Shown piece by piece: positions 29,040 through 37,669 of a stretch of DNA of 64,000 nt; position 1 is the first letter of the stretch; each line of letters starts with the position of its first letter. This DNA is from Massilia sp. Root133 (GTDB lineage Bacteria > Pseudomonadota > Gammaproteobacteria > Burkholderiales > Burkholderiaceae_D). Made by a program: the position numbers and the translations under genes. The stretch is from contig NZ_LMEW01000032.1 of the NCBI RefSeq assembly GCF_001426525.1, positions 63,370 to 127,369 of the forward strand, in the 5' to 3' direction. A model generated the notes under the pieces. The model was not told the origin of the DNA and made no database searches. It was given only the letters and a program-made list of their open reading frames with translations.

Positions 29040-30434
29040 TCAGAGCTTGAAGTAGTTCTTGGCGTTTTCGTAGCAGATACCGCGCACGATGGTCGCCAGC
29101 GCATCGTAGTCTTCCGGATACTCGCCGCTGGCGACCCATTCGCCCAGCTGGCGGCACACGAGGCGGCGGAAATAGTCGTGACGCGGGTACGACGCGAAGC
29201 TGCGCGAGTCCGTCACCATGCCCACGAAGATGCCCAGCACGGAGTGGTTGCCGAACGCGAGGATCTGGTTCAGGTTGCCCAGCTTGTGGTCGTTGAACCA
29301 CCAGGCCGGGCCGAACTGCACCTTGCCGGCCACGCTGCCGTCCTGGAAATTGCCGATCATCGTCGAAAGCACTTCATTCATCGCCGGGTTCAGGTTGAAC
29401 AGCATCGTCTTCGGCAGCTGTTTACGGGAGTCGAGCGCCGACAGCAGCGCCACGAGGCCGTTACTGGTCGTCATGTCCGAGATCGAATCGAAGCCGGTAT
29501 CCGGACCCAAAGTCTCCAGCATACGCTGGTTGTTGTTGCGCATGGCACCGATGTGGAAGCACATCGTCCAGTCGTATTTCGCATAGACTCCCCCGATCGC
29601 CTCCAGCAGCCCGCGCAGGTATTGCGCCTGTTCGAGGTCGCCCAGCAGCTCGCCGCGCATGCGCTTGGCGAACAGGCCGTCCAGCTGGTCGGCCGTCGCG
29701 GCGACGGTCGGCAGCGGGATGTCGATCGCGTGATCGGAAATACGGCCGCCGCGCGCATGGAAGTATTCCACACGGTTGGCCAGCGCGGCGATCAAGGACG
29801 TGAACGAATCGATCTTCACGCCGGCCACGTCGGAAAGGCGGGCCACGTATTGTTCGAAGCCCGGGTTATTGATGCGCATGGCCTTGTCCGGACGGTAGGC
29901 CGGCAGCACGCGGGTCTTCAGCGCCGATTGCGCGATCTCGGCGTGCTGCAGCAGGTCGTCGGCCGGGTCGTCCGTCGTGCAGGCGATTTCCACCTTGGCC
30001 TGCTCCAGGAACGTCCACGTGTCCATGCCGGCCAGCTTCGCGTTCGCCTGCTCCCAGATCGCTTCCGCGTTCTTCTCGTTGATGACGAGGTCGATGCCGA
30101 AGATGCGGCGCAGTTCCAGGTGGCTCCAGTGATAGATCGGGTTGCCGATGGCGAGCGGCAGCACCTTGCAGAAGGCCAGGAATTTTTCCTTGTCCGAGCG
30201 GTCGCCCGTGCAGTATTCCTCCGGCACGCCCGCCGTGCGCATCAGACGCCATTTGTAATGGTCGCCGCCCAGCCACAGCTCGGCGATGTTGCGGAAGGTC
30301 TTGCGCTCGGCGATTTCGCCCTGCTGCAGGTGCGAGTGGTAGTCGATGACCGGCAGGTCGGCGGCAACTTCATGATAAAGCTTGCGGGCGACGTCGGTGG
30401 TGAGGAGGAAATCCTGGTCCATGAAGGCGGTCAT
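29040..30434 (-). CDS. uxaC: Glucuronate isomerase (uronate isomerase)
   Basis: A 464-residue amidohydrolase-fold isomerase that converts D-galacturonate to tagaturonate and D-glucuronate to fructuronate, the first step of the pathway. The metal-binding HSH motif is at residues 33-35 (VIDYHSHL), with GDHYKWRLMRTAGV, NPIYHWSHLELRR, AMRINNPGFE and the closing FVGMVTDSRSFASYPRHDYFRR. It is the first gene of the operon. AAGGAG lies nine bases before the ATG. The operon promoter and two palindromes are just upstream. Confidence 0.96.
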   Translation of the reverse strand: MTAFMDQDFLLTTDVARKLYHEVAADLPVIDYHSHLQQGEIAERKTFRNIAELWLGGDHYKWRLMRTAGVPEEYCTGDRSDKEKFLAFCKVLPLAIGNPIYHWSHLELRRIFGIDLVINEKNAEAIWEQANAKLAGMDTWTFLEQAKVEIACTTDDPADDLLQHAEIAQSALKTRVLPAYRPDKAMRINNPGFEQYVARLSDVAGVKIDSFTSLIAALANRVEYFHARGGRISDHAIDIPLPTVAATADQLDGLFAKRMRGELLGDLEQAQYLRGLLEAIGGVYAKYDWTMCFHIGAMRNNNQRMLETLGPDTGFDSISDMTTSNGLVALLSALDSRKQLPKTMLFNLNPAMNEVLSTMIGNFQDGSVAGKVQFGPAWWFNDHKLGNLNQILAFGNHSVLGIFVGMVTDSRSFASYPRHDYFRRLVCRQLGEWVASGEYPEDYDALATIVRGICYENAKNYFKL

Positions 30435-30460
30435 AGCGTGTAGCTCCTTGGTGGCTAAAT

Positions 30461-30472
30461 CTGATATATCAG
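30461..30472. promoter_or_regulatory. Perfect palindrome CTGATATATCAG, candidate regulator operator
   Basis: A 12-bp perfect palindrome just downstream of the proposed -10 box of the uronate operon, so a bound protein would block the transcription start. A second AT-rich palindrome is centred 22 bp away. The operon's own GntR/FCD protein is the natural candidate to bind. Confidence 0.55.
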
Positions 30473-30473
30473 G

Positions 30474-30502
30474 ATGGTAGGCCTAATATATTACCAGTGC
30501 AA
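30474..30502 (-). promoter_or_regulatory. Proposed promoter of the uxaC operon
   Basis: On the minus strand TTGCAC (30502-30497) and TACCAT (30479-30474) are separated by exactly 17 bases, an acceptable sigma70 pair (3 and 4 matches of 6). The start point would fall near 30467, inside the CTGATATATCAG palindrome. Confidence 0.45.
30484..30493. promoter_or_regulatory. Second palindrome TAATATATTA in the uxaC promoter spacer
   Basis: A perfect 10-bp palindrome lying between the proposed -35 and -10 boxes. Its centre is 22 bp, about two helical turns, from the centre of CTGATATATCAG, and the two share an ATATAT core. This fits two regulator dimers on one face of the DNA. Confidence 0.45.
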
Positions 30503-30564
30503 GGACTTTGTGCCTTCGCGGCCGTTGGTGCGGATGTTATGCTTCGGTCATCGGCTCGTGATGC

Positions 30565-31902
30565 ATGGATACAACGGCCACGGCCATCACTACAAACATG
30601 GATCCAAGAATGCTCGACTCATTTTTTAAATTGCGCCAGAGCGGCACCGACACGCGGACCGAAATCCTCGCCGGCGTCACCACGTTCCTGACGATGGCGT
30701 ACATCATCTTCGTCAATCCCACGATCCTGGGCGACGCCGGGATGCCGAAGGACGCAGTGTTCGTCGCGACGTGCCTCGTCGCGGCACTGGGCAGTCTCGT
30801 GATGGGCCTGTACGCCAACTACCCGATCGCGATGGCGCCCGGCATGGGCCTGAACGCCTATTTCGCCTACGCCGTCGTGCTGGGCATGAAGGTGCCCTGG
30901 CAGGCGGCGCTGGGCGCCGTGTTCGTGTCGGGCTGTTTGTTCATCCTCGTCTCCGTGTTCGGGCTGCGCGCGATGATCGTGAACGGCATCTCGCGTTCGC
31001 TGCGCGTGGCGATCACGGTGGGTCTCGGTATGTTCCTCGCGCTGATCGCGCTGAAGAGCGCCGGCATCGTCGTGGCCAGCCCGGCGACGCTCGTGCAGGC
31101 GGGCGACCTGCACAAGCCGGAGGCCATCATGGCCGTCGTCGGCTTCCTGCTGATCGTCACCCTCGACCGCCTGAAGGTGCGCGGCGCGATCCTGATCGGC
31201 ATCGTCGTCGTGACGATCCTCTCGTTCTTCTTCGGCGGGAACACGTTCCACGGCCTCGTCTCGGCCCCGCCGTCGATCGCGCCGACCTTCGGCCAGCTGG
31301 ACATCAAGGGCGCCCTCGGCGCCGGCATCCTCAACGTGGTGCTCGTGTTCTTCCTCGTCGAACTGTTCGATGCGACCGGCACGCTGATGGGCGTCGCCAG
31401 CCGCGCGGGCCTGCTCGTGGAAGGCAAGATGGAGCGCCTGAACAAGGCCCTGCTGGCCGACAGCGCGGCGATCGTCGCCGGCTCCGTGCTGGGCACGTCG
31501 AGCACGACGGCGTATATCGAAAGCGCGTCGGGCGTGCAGGCCGGCGGCCGCACGGGTCTCACGGCGTTGACCGTGGCCGTGCTGTTCCTGGCCTGTCTGT
31601 TCATCGCCCCGCTGGCAGGCGTCGTGCCCGCGTACGCGACGGCGCCCGCGCTGCTGTTCGTCGCGTGCCTGATGCTGCGCGACCTGGGCGACATCGAGTG
31701 GAACGACACGACGGAAGCGGTTCCGGCCGCGATCACGGCGCTCGTGATCCCGTTCACCTACTCGATCGCGGAAGGCATCGCGTTCGGCTTCATCACCTAC
31801 GCGCTGCTCAAGCTGACGACGGGCCGCGCGCGCGAAGTCAAGCCCGTGATCTGGGTGATCGCCGCCCTCTTCGCCTTCAAGATAGTCTATATCGGCAGCT
31901 GA
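30565..31902 (+). CDS. NCS2/AzgA-type purine permease
   Basis: A 445-residue inner-membrane permease (12-14 hydrophobic segments) of the AzgA group, which takes up adenine, guanine or hypoxanthine by proton symport. Conserved features: FFKLRQSGTDTRTEILAGVTTFLTMAYIIFVNP, MGLYANYPIAMAPGMGLNAYFAY, FFLVELFDATGTLMGVA, and GTSSTTAYIESASGVQAGGRTGL. Homology begins at the ATG at 30610, so the true start may be there or at 30598. It is divergent from the uronate operon with 130 bases between. Its stop and the stop of the convergent gene share TGATCA. Confidence 0.9.
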   Translation: MDTTATAITTNMDPRMLDSFFKLRQSGTDTRTEILAGVTTFLTMAYIIFVNPTILGDAGMPKDAVFVATCLVAALGSLVMGLYANYPIAMAPGMGLNAYFAYAVVLGMKVPWQAALGAVFVSGCLFILVSVFGLRAMIVNGISRSLRVAITVGLGMFLALIALKSAGIVVASPATLVQAGDLHKPEAIMAVVGFLLIVTLDRLKVRGAILIGIVVVTILSFFFGGNTFHGLVSAPPSIAPTFGQLDIKGALGAGILNVVLVFFLVELFDATGTLMGVASRAGLLVEGKMERLNKALLADSAAIVAGSVLGTSSTTAYIESASGVQAGGRTGLTALTVAVLFLACLFIAPLAGVVPAYATAPALLFVACLMLRDLGDIEWNDTTEAVPAAITALVIPFTYSIAEGIAFGFITYALLKLTTGRAREVKPVIWVIAALFAFKIVYIGS

Positions 31903-34545
31903 TCACGCGGCGGCCGGCATCTGCCCGGCCGCCAGCAGCCGGGCGAATTCTTCCGCCGGCACGGCGCGGCTGAACAGCCAGCCCTGCACGAGGTCGCATC
32001 CGAGGTCGGCCAGCAAAGCCAGCTGGCCGGCCGTCTCCACCCCTTCCGCCACCACCGACAGCCGCAGGCCATGCGCCATCGCGACGACGGCGCGCGCGAT
32101 CGCCAGGTCGTCGGCATCCGTCTCCAGGTCGCGCACGAACGAGCGGTCCAGCTTGAGGCGGTCGACCGGGAACCGCTTCAGGTAGTTCAGGTTCGAATAG
32201 CCGGTGCCGAAATCGTCGATGGCGAGCCGGATGCCCATCCCCTTCAGCCGCGCCAGCAGCGCGACGCTCTTGTCCGCGTCGGCCATCGACGCGCTCTCGG
32301 TCAGCTCCAGTTCGAGCAGGCCGGGTTCGAGCCCGCAGTCGTCCAGTACGCGCCGCACCGTGCCGACGATGCGCTCGTCGAACTGGTGCGCCGACAGGTT
32401 CACTGCCACCGGCACGACGGCCAGGCCCGCGCGCCGCCAGGCCTGCAACTGGCAGCAGACCTTGTGCAGCACCCATTCCCCCATCTCGACGATCAGGCCC
32501 GTTTCCTCGGCCAGCGGGATGAAGTCGTTCGGCGGCACGAGGCCGCGCTCCGGATGGCGCCAGCGCAGCAGCGCCTCCGCGCTGACGATCGATTTGCCGT
32601 CGACGGCGATCTGCGGCTGGTAATGGATCTCCAGCTCCTCGCGTTCGAGCGCACGGCGCAGCGCGTTTTCCAGCTTGAAGCGCTCGTTCGCGTCGCGGTT
32701 CAGTTCCGGTCGGTAGAAGGCGTAACGCTGGCCGACGCCGTCGGCCGCCTGGCGTAGCGCCGTTTCGGCGCCCCGCGCCAGCGTATCGTAGGCGACGCCG
32801 TCGTTCGGATAGATCGCGATGCCGACGCTCGGGGCGAGGTGGAATTCGTCGTGCTGGTACCTGTACGGTTGTCCCAGCGCGGCCAGCACGCGGCGTGCGC
32901 TCGCGGCAAGCTCGTCGGCGTCGGCGCGCAGCAGGGCCAGCGCGAACGCGCCTTCCGAAAAGCTGGCGGTCATGTCCTGGCTGCCCACCTCGCGCAGGCG
33001 CGCGGCCGCTTCCTGCAGAAGGGCCTGTTCCGCGCCGGGTCCCAGCGCCTCGCGGATCAGGGCCATGCGTCCGAAGCGCACGAGCATGAAGCCGAGCACG
33101 CGGCGGCCGGGCTGGGCCTGCACCTGGGCCTTGAGTTGGCGCAGGCGGTCGCGCAGCAGGTCGCGGTTCGGCAGGCCCGTGACGGCGTCGTAGTTGCTGG
33201 CATAGTGCAGCCGCTGTTCGGCGCCGCGCAAGGCGGTGACGTCGATGCCGGTGCCGAGGACGAATTCGACGCTGCCGTCTTCGCGCCGCAGCAGCGTGTG
33301 CGTCCAGACGATGCTGCGCGAGCGCCCGTCGGGCGTCACCCATTCGCCCTGCAGCCGCGGCGGCTGCGCGTCCCCGGCCAGGCCCGCGAACATGTGCCGG
33401 ACGACCTCCGGGTCCGCGGCGCCGCGCACCACCTCCCAGTAGTGCCGCCCCATGGCCTGCGCCGCGCGCCAGCCCAGCGATTCCTCGCAGGCCCGGTTGA
33501 ACGTCACGATACGGCCTTCCGGGTCCGTCATGAGCACGAGCGTGCCCGCGGTCTCCACGATGGCGGACAGGCGGTTGCGCTCGGAGCGCAGCGCGTTCGT
33601 CCGTTCGACGACGAGCGCCTCGGCCCGCGTGTACAGGCGCGCGCGCTCGAGCGCGAGTGCGACCTGCTGCGCCACGCCGGCCAGCAGCTCGCGATCTTCG
33701 ACACTGAATGCGTCGTGCCGGGCGCGCACGTGCAATTCGCCGAGCCGGCGCGTCCCTGCGAGCAGCGGTAGGCAAAGCTGCGCCGGGTCGTCTCCCGCGC
33801 GGCCGTCCGCGCCCGCGCGGGCGCTCGGGACGGGCCCCTCGCCCCGTTGCGCGGCCACGCGCACGGCGCCGTCGGGCGCGGCGGTGCCGATGGCGGCGCC
33901 CGCGAGCGCCGGGAGCCTGATCAGGTGATCCAGTGCGGCGCGCGCCACGTCGGTCTCGCCGGCCGCCTCGTTCAGGGCGCCCGCGATCCGGCCGAGCAGC
34001 GCGAGCGAATCGACCATGCGCGCCAGGTCCGTATTCAGGCGCTGGGTGTCCTCGTGGGTGGCCACGAGCAGTTCGTAGATGCGGCGCCGCTCGTCCGCCA
34101 TCACTTCCAGCGGCCGCGCCGGGTCGCCCGCGTCCCGTCCCTGCAGGATGCGGCGCACGCGCTCGCGCAGCTGGCCGGCGTCGTAGGGCTTGGGCAGGAA
34201 GCCGTCGGCGCCCGCTTCCAGGCTGCGCACGATGTCCTGCAACGTGGTCAGGCGCGTCAGCAGCAGGACGGGCACGGCGGCCAGCGCCGCATCGTCCTTC
34301 AGGGCGCGGCACAGCGCATAGCCGTCCATGCGCGGCATGGCGATGTCGCTGACGACCAGGTCGGGCGCCATCTCACGCGCCATGCGCAGCGCGGCCTCGC
34401 CATCGGCGGCCACGCGCACGCGCGCCGGGCAGTCCGGGTCGTGCGCCAGCACCCGGGCCAGGTGTTCGGCCTGTGTCGGGCTGTCCTCCGCCACCAGGAT
34501 TTCATAGGGTCCCCGGGCGTTCTCTCTCTTGTGCGTTGTTGTCAT
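31903..34545 (-). CDS. c-di-GMP signalling protein: receiver-GAF-PAS-degenerate GGDEF-EAL
   Basis: An 880-residue cytosolic protein with start at 34545. Receiver (about 15-130, phosphoacceptor Asp67 in VVSDIAMPRMDG), a coiled linker, GAF (about 185-330), PAS (about 345-460), a GGDEF domain where the signature reads SEGAF and key residues are missing, and an EAL domain with EALLRW, the metal and loop residues in DDFGTGYSNLNYLKRFPVDRLKLDRSFV, and AEGVET. It is probably a c-di-GMP phosphodiesterase with no cyclase activity, controlled by phosphorylation. A longer start (34584) is possible. The partner kinase is not adjacent. Confidence 0.9.
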   Translation of the reverse strand: MTTTHKRENARGPYEILVAEDSPTQAEHLARVLAHDPDCPARVRVAADGEAALRMAREMAPDLVVSDIAMPRMDGYALCRALKDDAALAAVPVLLLTRLTTLQDIVRSLEAGADGFLPKPYDAGQLRERVRRILQGRDAGDPARPLEVMADERRRIYELLVATHEDTQRLNTDLARMVDSLALLGRIAGALNEAAGETDVARAALDHLIRLPALAGAAIGTAAPDGAVRVAAQRGEGPVPSARAGADGRAGDDPAQLCLPLLAGTRRLGELHVRARHDAFSVEDRELLAGVAQQVALALERARLYTRAEALVVERTNALRSERNRLSAIVETAGTLVLMTDPEGRIVTFNRACEESLGWRAAQAMGRHYWEVVRGAADPEVVRHMFAGLAGDAQPPRLQGEWVTPDGRSRSIVWTHTLLRREDGSVEFVLGTGIDVTALRGAEQRLHYASNYDAVTGLPNRDLLRDRLRQLKAQVQAQPGRRVLGFMLVRFGRMALIREALGPGAEQALLQEAAARLREVGSQDMTASFSEGAFALALLRADADELAASARRVLAALGQPYRYQHDEFHLAPSVGIAIYPNDGVAYDTLARGAETALRQAADGVGQRYAFYRPELNRDANERFKLENALRRALEREELEIHYQPQIAVDGKSIVSAEALLRWRHPERGLVPPNDFIPLAEETGLIVEMGEWVLHKVCCQLQAWRRAGLAVVPVAVNLSAHQFDERIVGTVRRVLDDCGLEPGLLELELTESASMADADKSVALLARLKGMGIRLAIDDFGTGYSNLNYLKRFPVDRLKLDRSFVRDLETDADDLAIARAVVAMAHGLRLSVVAEGVETAGQLALLADLGCDLVQGWLFSRAVPAEEFARLLAAGQMPAAA

Positions 34546-34855
34546 CTTGTTCGCGCCGCGTTTTTTGGGCGGTCGTGCCGTCATGTCATACAGTCGGTGG
34601 CCGGTGCACCGCACACCCCGGCCGTCAGAACTTGCATTGATATTAGCTAAGATGGCTAAGCATTAACATTCGTAGTAGGTCTGTCCATGACAACGAACGT
34701 CATTACGAGCGACCCGGTTCGGCGCCGGTTTGGCGCCGCCTGGCAGGGTTCCACCCCGGCGCGACACAATTCCGGGTAGGAAAACGCGAAGAAGTCTGTC
34801 GCGAATTCTATGACAATTGCTCGGACACATTGTTGCCTTCAGGCAACGATACGGA
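34546..34855. other. Gene-free stretch with hairpins
   Basis: 310 bases between the receiver-EAL gene start and the end of the LuxR regulator gene. It holds the promoter region of the receiver-EAL gene, the inverted repeat GTTGCC-TTCA-GGCAAC (34832-34847), which may end the LuxR transcript although no U-run follows, and GGCGCC twice five bases apart (34721-34737). No coding potential was seen. Confidence 0.5.
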
Positions 34856-35503
34856 TCAGCCGGCGAGCCCGTGCTGGAGCGCGTAGCGGATGAGGGCCGC
34901 GTTCGTCGACAGCCCCATCTTGCGGAAGATGCGGGTGCGATAGGTGTTGACGGAGCTGATGCTGATGCCCAGCTCGGCCGCGACCTGCTTGATCTGCAGT
35001 CCGGAACCGATCAGCGCGACGATTTCCGACTCGCGCGGCGTCAGGCTGTGGTGTGGCGGACGTCCGCCGGGCCGCGCTTCGAGCGCGAGCAGCTCGCCCA
35101 CCCGCGGTCCCAGCCAAGTGCCGCCCGTGGCCGCGCGGCGCACCGCTTCCACGAGCTCGGCGGATGCCATCGCCTTGGAGACGTAGCCGAGCGCCCCCGC
35201 CCGCAGGGAGGCGAGCGCGAACTTTTCCTCAGCGTGCATGCTGAGGATCACGACCCGCAGGTCGGGAAAATGGCGCCGCAGTTCGGCGAGGCCGTCCAGC
35301 CCGTCGTAATCGGGCAGTGTCAGGTCCAGGACCACGACGTCGGGGTGAACCTGGGCGACGAGGGCGATCGCTTGCTTCAAGTCTGCGGCTTCGCCGACGA
35401 TTTTTAGGTCGACGCAGGGCCGTACGATCTTCTTGATTCCTTCGCGGATCAGTTCGTGATCGTCGGCGATGACTAGCCTGATCAAAATGCTTCCTTCATA
35501 CAT
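34856..35503 (-). CDS. LuxR/NarL-family response regulator
   Basis: A 215-residue regulator. Receiver residues 8-125 have Asp14/15, phosphoacceptor Asp60 in VVVLDLTLPDYDG, Ser in ILSMHAEE and Lys in GYVSKAM. The LuxR helix-turn-helix near 150-210 reads LTPRESEIVALIGSGLQIKQVAAELGISISSVNTYRTRIFRKMGL. It may start at a second site after MYEGS, as IRLVIADDHE begins the domain. No sensor kinase is adjacent. ACAATTGC occurs three times around the gene (34813, 35551, 35581). Confidence 0.9.
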   Translation of the reverse strand: MYEGSILIRLVIADDHELIREGIKKIVRPCVDLKIVGEAADLKQAIALVAQVHPDVVVLDLTLPDYDGLDGLAELRRHFPDLRVVILSMHAEEKFALASLRAGALGYVSKAMASAELVEAVRRAATGGTWLGPRVGELLALEARPGGRPPHHSLTPRESEIVALIGSGLQIKQVAAELGISISSVNTYRTRIFRKMGLSTNAALIRYALQHGLAG

Positions 35504-35681
35504 GCACGCCGGTATGTCGGCAAAGAAAGCATTCTAGGCAACGTTTACGCACAATTGCAAACATAATCTTTGATCAGTTAACAATTGCGCCAGATTTTGA
35601 GGCATTTCCCAAGGCAAATATGTAAATTTTCTACGCGAAAGTATTTCGTTCGGCGGTTTGGGCTACAATGGCGCCTCCGCC

Positions 35682-35698
35682 GGCAGGCTCGGCCTGCC
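35682..35698. other. Hairpin in the leader of the DUF481 gene
   Basis: GGCAGGC and GCCTGCC with a three-base loop sit about 65 bases before the start codon, just after TACAAT (35664-35669), a possible -10 box. It may be in the 5' untranslated region and affect mRNA stability. Confidence 0.35.
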
Positions 35699-35762
35699 GC
35701 AGATGATCCGTGAACGACAGGCTGCGCATCGCTCCCGATGGCGACGGAAGGCAGCCAACCCG

Positions 35763-36572
35763 ATGCCTATGAAATCTCTGATGCTTTGTGTGCTGGCACT
35801 GACCGGCGCGGGGGCGGCGATGGCCGCTCCGGACGACCTCGACAGCAGCGTGCCGTCGTCCAGTTACTTCACCCAGGCGCCGACGATGGCGATACCGGAA
35901 GGCAGCAACTGGTACACGTCGGCGGAGCTGGGCGCGATCACGACCTCGGGCAATACCGAAGGCACGTCCGTGACCGGCAAGATCGATGCGCGCCACGAGA
36001 TGGCCAACTGGAGCAACGAATACATCGTCAGCGGCTACTTCAAGGAAGACGTCACGCACAACGACGACGGCTCCACGACGCGCACCCGCTCGGCCGAGCG
36101 CTACCAGGTGTCGGCGAAGGCGGCGTTCAAGCTGCTGGAAGACGGCAACCGCGCCTTCCTGCTCGGCTCGCACGTGAACGACAAGTTCGGCGCCTATACC
36201 CGCTATTCGTCGGTCGGCGTCGGCTACGGCACCCAGCTCCTCAAGCGCGACAATGAAACCGTCGACGTCGAAGTGGGTCCGGGTTATTTCCACGGCGAGA
36301 ACGCGGCCGGCGGCGTCGAATCCGGCATGACCGTACGTGGCGCGGCCCAGTTGCGCTGGCGCGTGAGTCCGTCCGCGGCGTTTTCGCAGAGCGTCAGCGT
36401 GGAACGGGGCACGTCGAACATGCACTCGATCGCCGAGACGGCGCTGTCCACCAAGATCAACGGCACGATGCAGATGAAGGCCGCGTTCAGCGCGCGCAGC
36501 GATACGAACGTGCCCGACAACAAGAAGAATACGGATACGCAGACGTCGCTGACGCTCGTGTATTCGTTCTGA
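35763..36572 (+). CDS. DUF481 (YdiY-like) outer-membrane protein
   Basis: A 269-residue exported protein. Signal peptide MPMKSLMLCVLALTGAGAAMA is followed by a mature chain of alternating beta strands: WYTSAELGAITTSGNTEGTSVTGKIDARHEM, YFKEDVTHNDDGSTTRTRSAERYQVSAKAAF, ending in VYSF with a C-terminal Phe as in outer-membrane beta-barrels. Function unknown. The ATG at 35763 is chosen because it starts the signal peptide; an open frame extends upstream without support. A strong terminator follows. Confidence 0.88.
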   Translation: MPMKSLMLCVLALTGAGAAMAAPDDLDSSVPSSSYFTQAPTMAIPEGSNWYTSAELGAITTSGNTEGTSVTGKIDARHEMANWSNEYIVSGYFKEDVTHNDDGSTTRTRSAERYQVSAKAAFKLLEDGNRAFLLGSHVNDKFGAYTRYSSVGVGYGTQLLKRDNETVDVEVGPGYFHGENAAGGVESGMTVRGAAQLRWRVSPSAAFSQSVSVERGTSNMHSIAETALSTKINGTMQMKAAFSARSDTNVPDNKKNTDTQTSLTLVYSF

Positions 36573-36579
36573 AAACACA

Positions 36580-36612
36580 AACGGCCGGGATTTCCCGGCC
36601 GTTACTTTTTTC
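36580..36612 (+). terminator. Rho-independent terminator after DUF481 gene
   Basis: Perfect 10-bp stem AACGGCCGGG (36580-36589) with CCCGGCCGTT (36594-36603), loop ATTT, then ACTTTTTTC. It lies eight bases after the stop and could also serve the convergent gene at 36625. Confidence 0.92.
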
Positions 36613-36624
36613 TTCCCCTGTGGC

Positions 36625-37119
36625 TTATTTGGCCAGGATACGCCCGCTCAGCTGGATCGTGCCCTGCCCCGTCGCCATATCTTCCCCGCCCGTGATGTCG
36701 CCGCCGCCCGTCGCCTTGGCGTAACGGCCGGTGCCGCCCGTGACCTGGAACGTCGCGTTGCTGAACACGAATTTGGTGCCCACGCCCGTCGGCACGAACT
36801 GGCCGCTGTAGTTAGCGAAGATCAGTTCGCCGGTCAGCGTGGTGATCAGGAATTTGCCTTCGCTGAAGGTGTACGACGTGCCGTTCGGCGTGATGCAGTC
36901 GGTGGCCAGGAACGTGACCTTGTTGCCGACCAGGCTGCTGGTGCCGAAACCGAGAATGGTGCCGCCGAAATTCGATGCACAGCGGGCCGACGGGCCCGGG
37001 ATTTCCTGCAGCACACCGGACACCTTGAAGTCCTTGTACGTGGCCGGAGCGGCGGAAGCGCAGAACGCGGCAGACATGAGGACGGCGCCGGTGGCGAAAC
37101 GCAGGACAGACTTGAGCAT
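36625..37119 (-). CDS. Secreted hypothetical protein
   Basis: A 164-residue protein with a Sec signal peptide (MLKSVLRFATGAVLMSAAFCASA). The mature part is beta-rich with two cysteines (RCASNF, TDCITPN), which could form a disulphide, and a TFQVTGGTGRYAKATGGGDITGGEDMATGQGTIQLSG segment whose GTGRYAKATG pattern is seen in various secreted proteins of unknown role. GGAG precedes the ATG at 37119. Function not recognised. Confidence 0.75.
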   Translation of the reverse strand: MLKSVLRFATGAVLMSAAFCASAAPATYKDFKVSGVLQEIPGPSARCASNFGGTILGFGTSSLVGNKVTFLATDCITPNGTSYTFSEGKFLITTLTGELIFANYSGQFVPTGVGTKFVFSNATFQVTGGTGRYAKATGGGDITGGEDMATGQGTIQLSGRILAK

Positions 37120-37238
37120 GAAGTTCTCCAAATAAATTGTTGAACCCGAATTTTAACGATCTGCTATCGTTTCGGGTGGACAATCGTGTATTTTATTGTA
37201 ACTACTTTGGTAAATACGACACTTTCTGTGTCTATGTT

Positions 37239-37649
37239 TCAACACAATAGCCCATCGGAACGTGTCTTGGCGTAACGTGGCAGCACGTCTGCGAGATGCA
37301 GCCAGCGCACTTGCTGGGATGCGAAGGTATGGTCGGCCGGCGGTACCGCGTCCGGATCGTCCAGGCTGCAGGTGGTGACATCGATCTCGTCGGCGGCGCC
37401 CGCGCCGTGCCACGTCAACTGCGTGCCGCACTGGCCGCAGAACAGGCGTTCGACGCCGGGGCTCGATACGTTGCGGGACGGGCTGCCGCGCGTCCAGCGC
37501 AGCGCGTCGCGGCGCACGCTGAACCACGCGAGCGCGGGCGCACCGCTCGCGCGGCGGCAATCGACGCAGTGGCACAGCGTGGCGTTGAAAGGTTCTCCCG
37601 ACGCCTCGTAACGCACCGCGCCGCACATGCATCCGCCCTGCAAGCCCAT
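37239..37649 (-). CDS. GFA (glutathione-dependent formaldehyde-activating) family protein
   Basis: A 136-residue zinc protein. The family cysteines are present: GGCMCGAVRY, CHCVDCRRASGA and LFCGQCGTQL, three CxC/CxxC zinc sites. Members are named after an enzyme that forms S-hydroxymethylglutathione, but that activity is doubtful for most, and no formaldehyde dehydrogenase gene lies nearby. The start at 37649 gives a full-length family member; it lies 20 bases after the stop of the MHS transporter gene. Confidence 0.85.
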   Translation of the reverse strand: MGLQGGCMCGAVRYEASGEPFNATLCHCVDCRRASGAPALAWFSVRRDALRWTRGSPSRNVSSPGVERLFCGQCGTQLTWHGAGAADEIDVTTCSLDDPDAVPPADHTFASQQVRWLHLADVLPRYAKTRSDGLLC

Positions 37650-37669
37650 CGCCCTCTCCGGTCGTCGTG

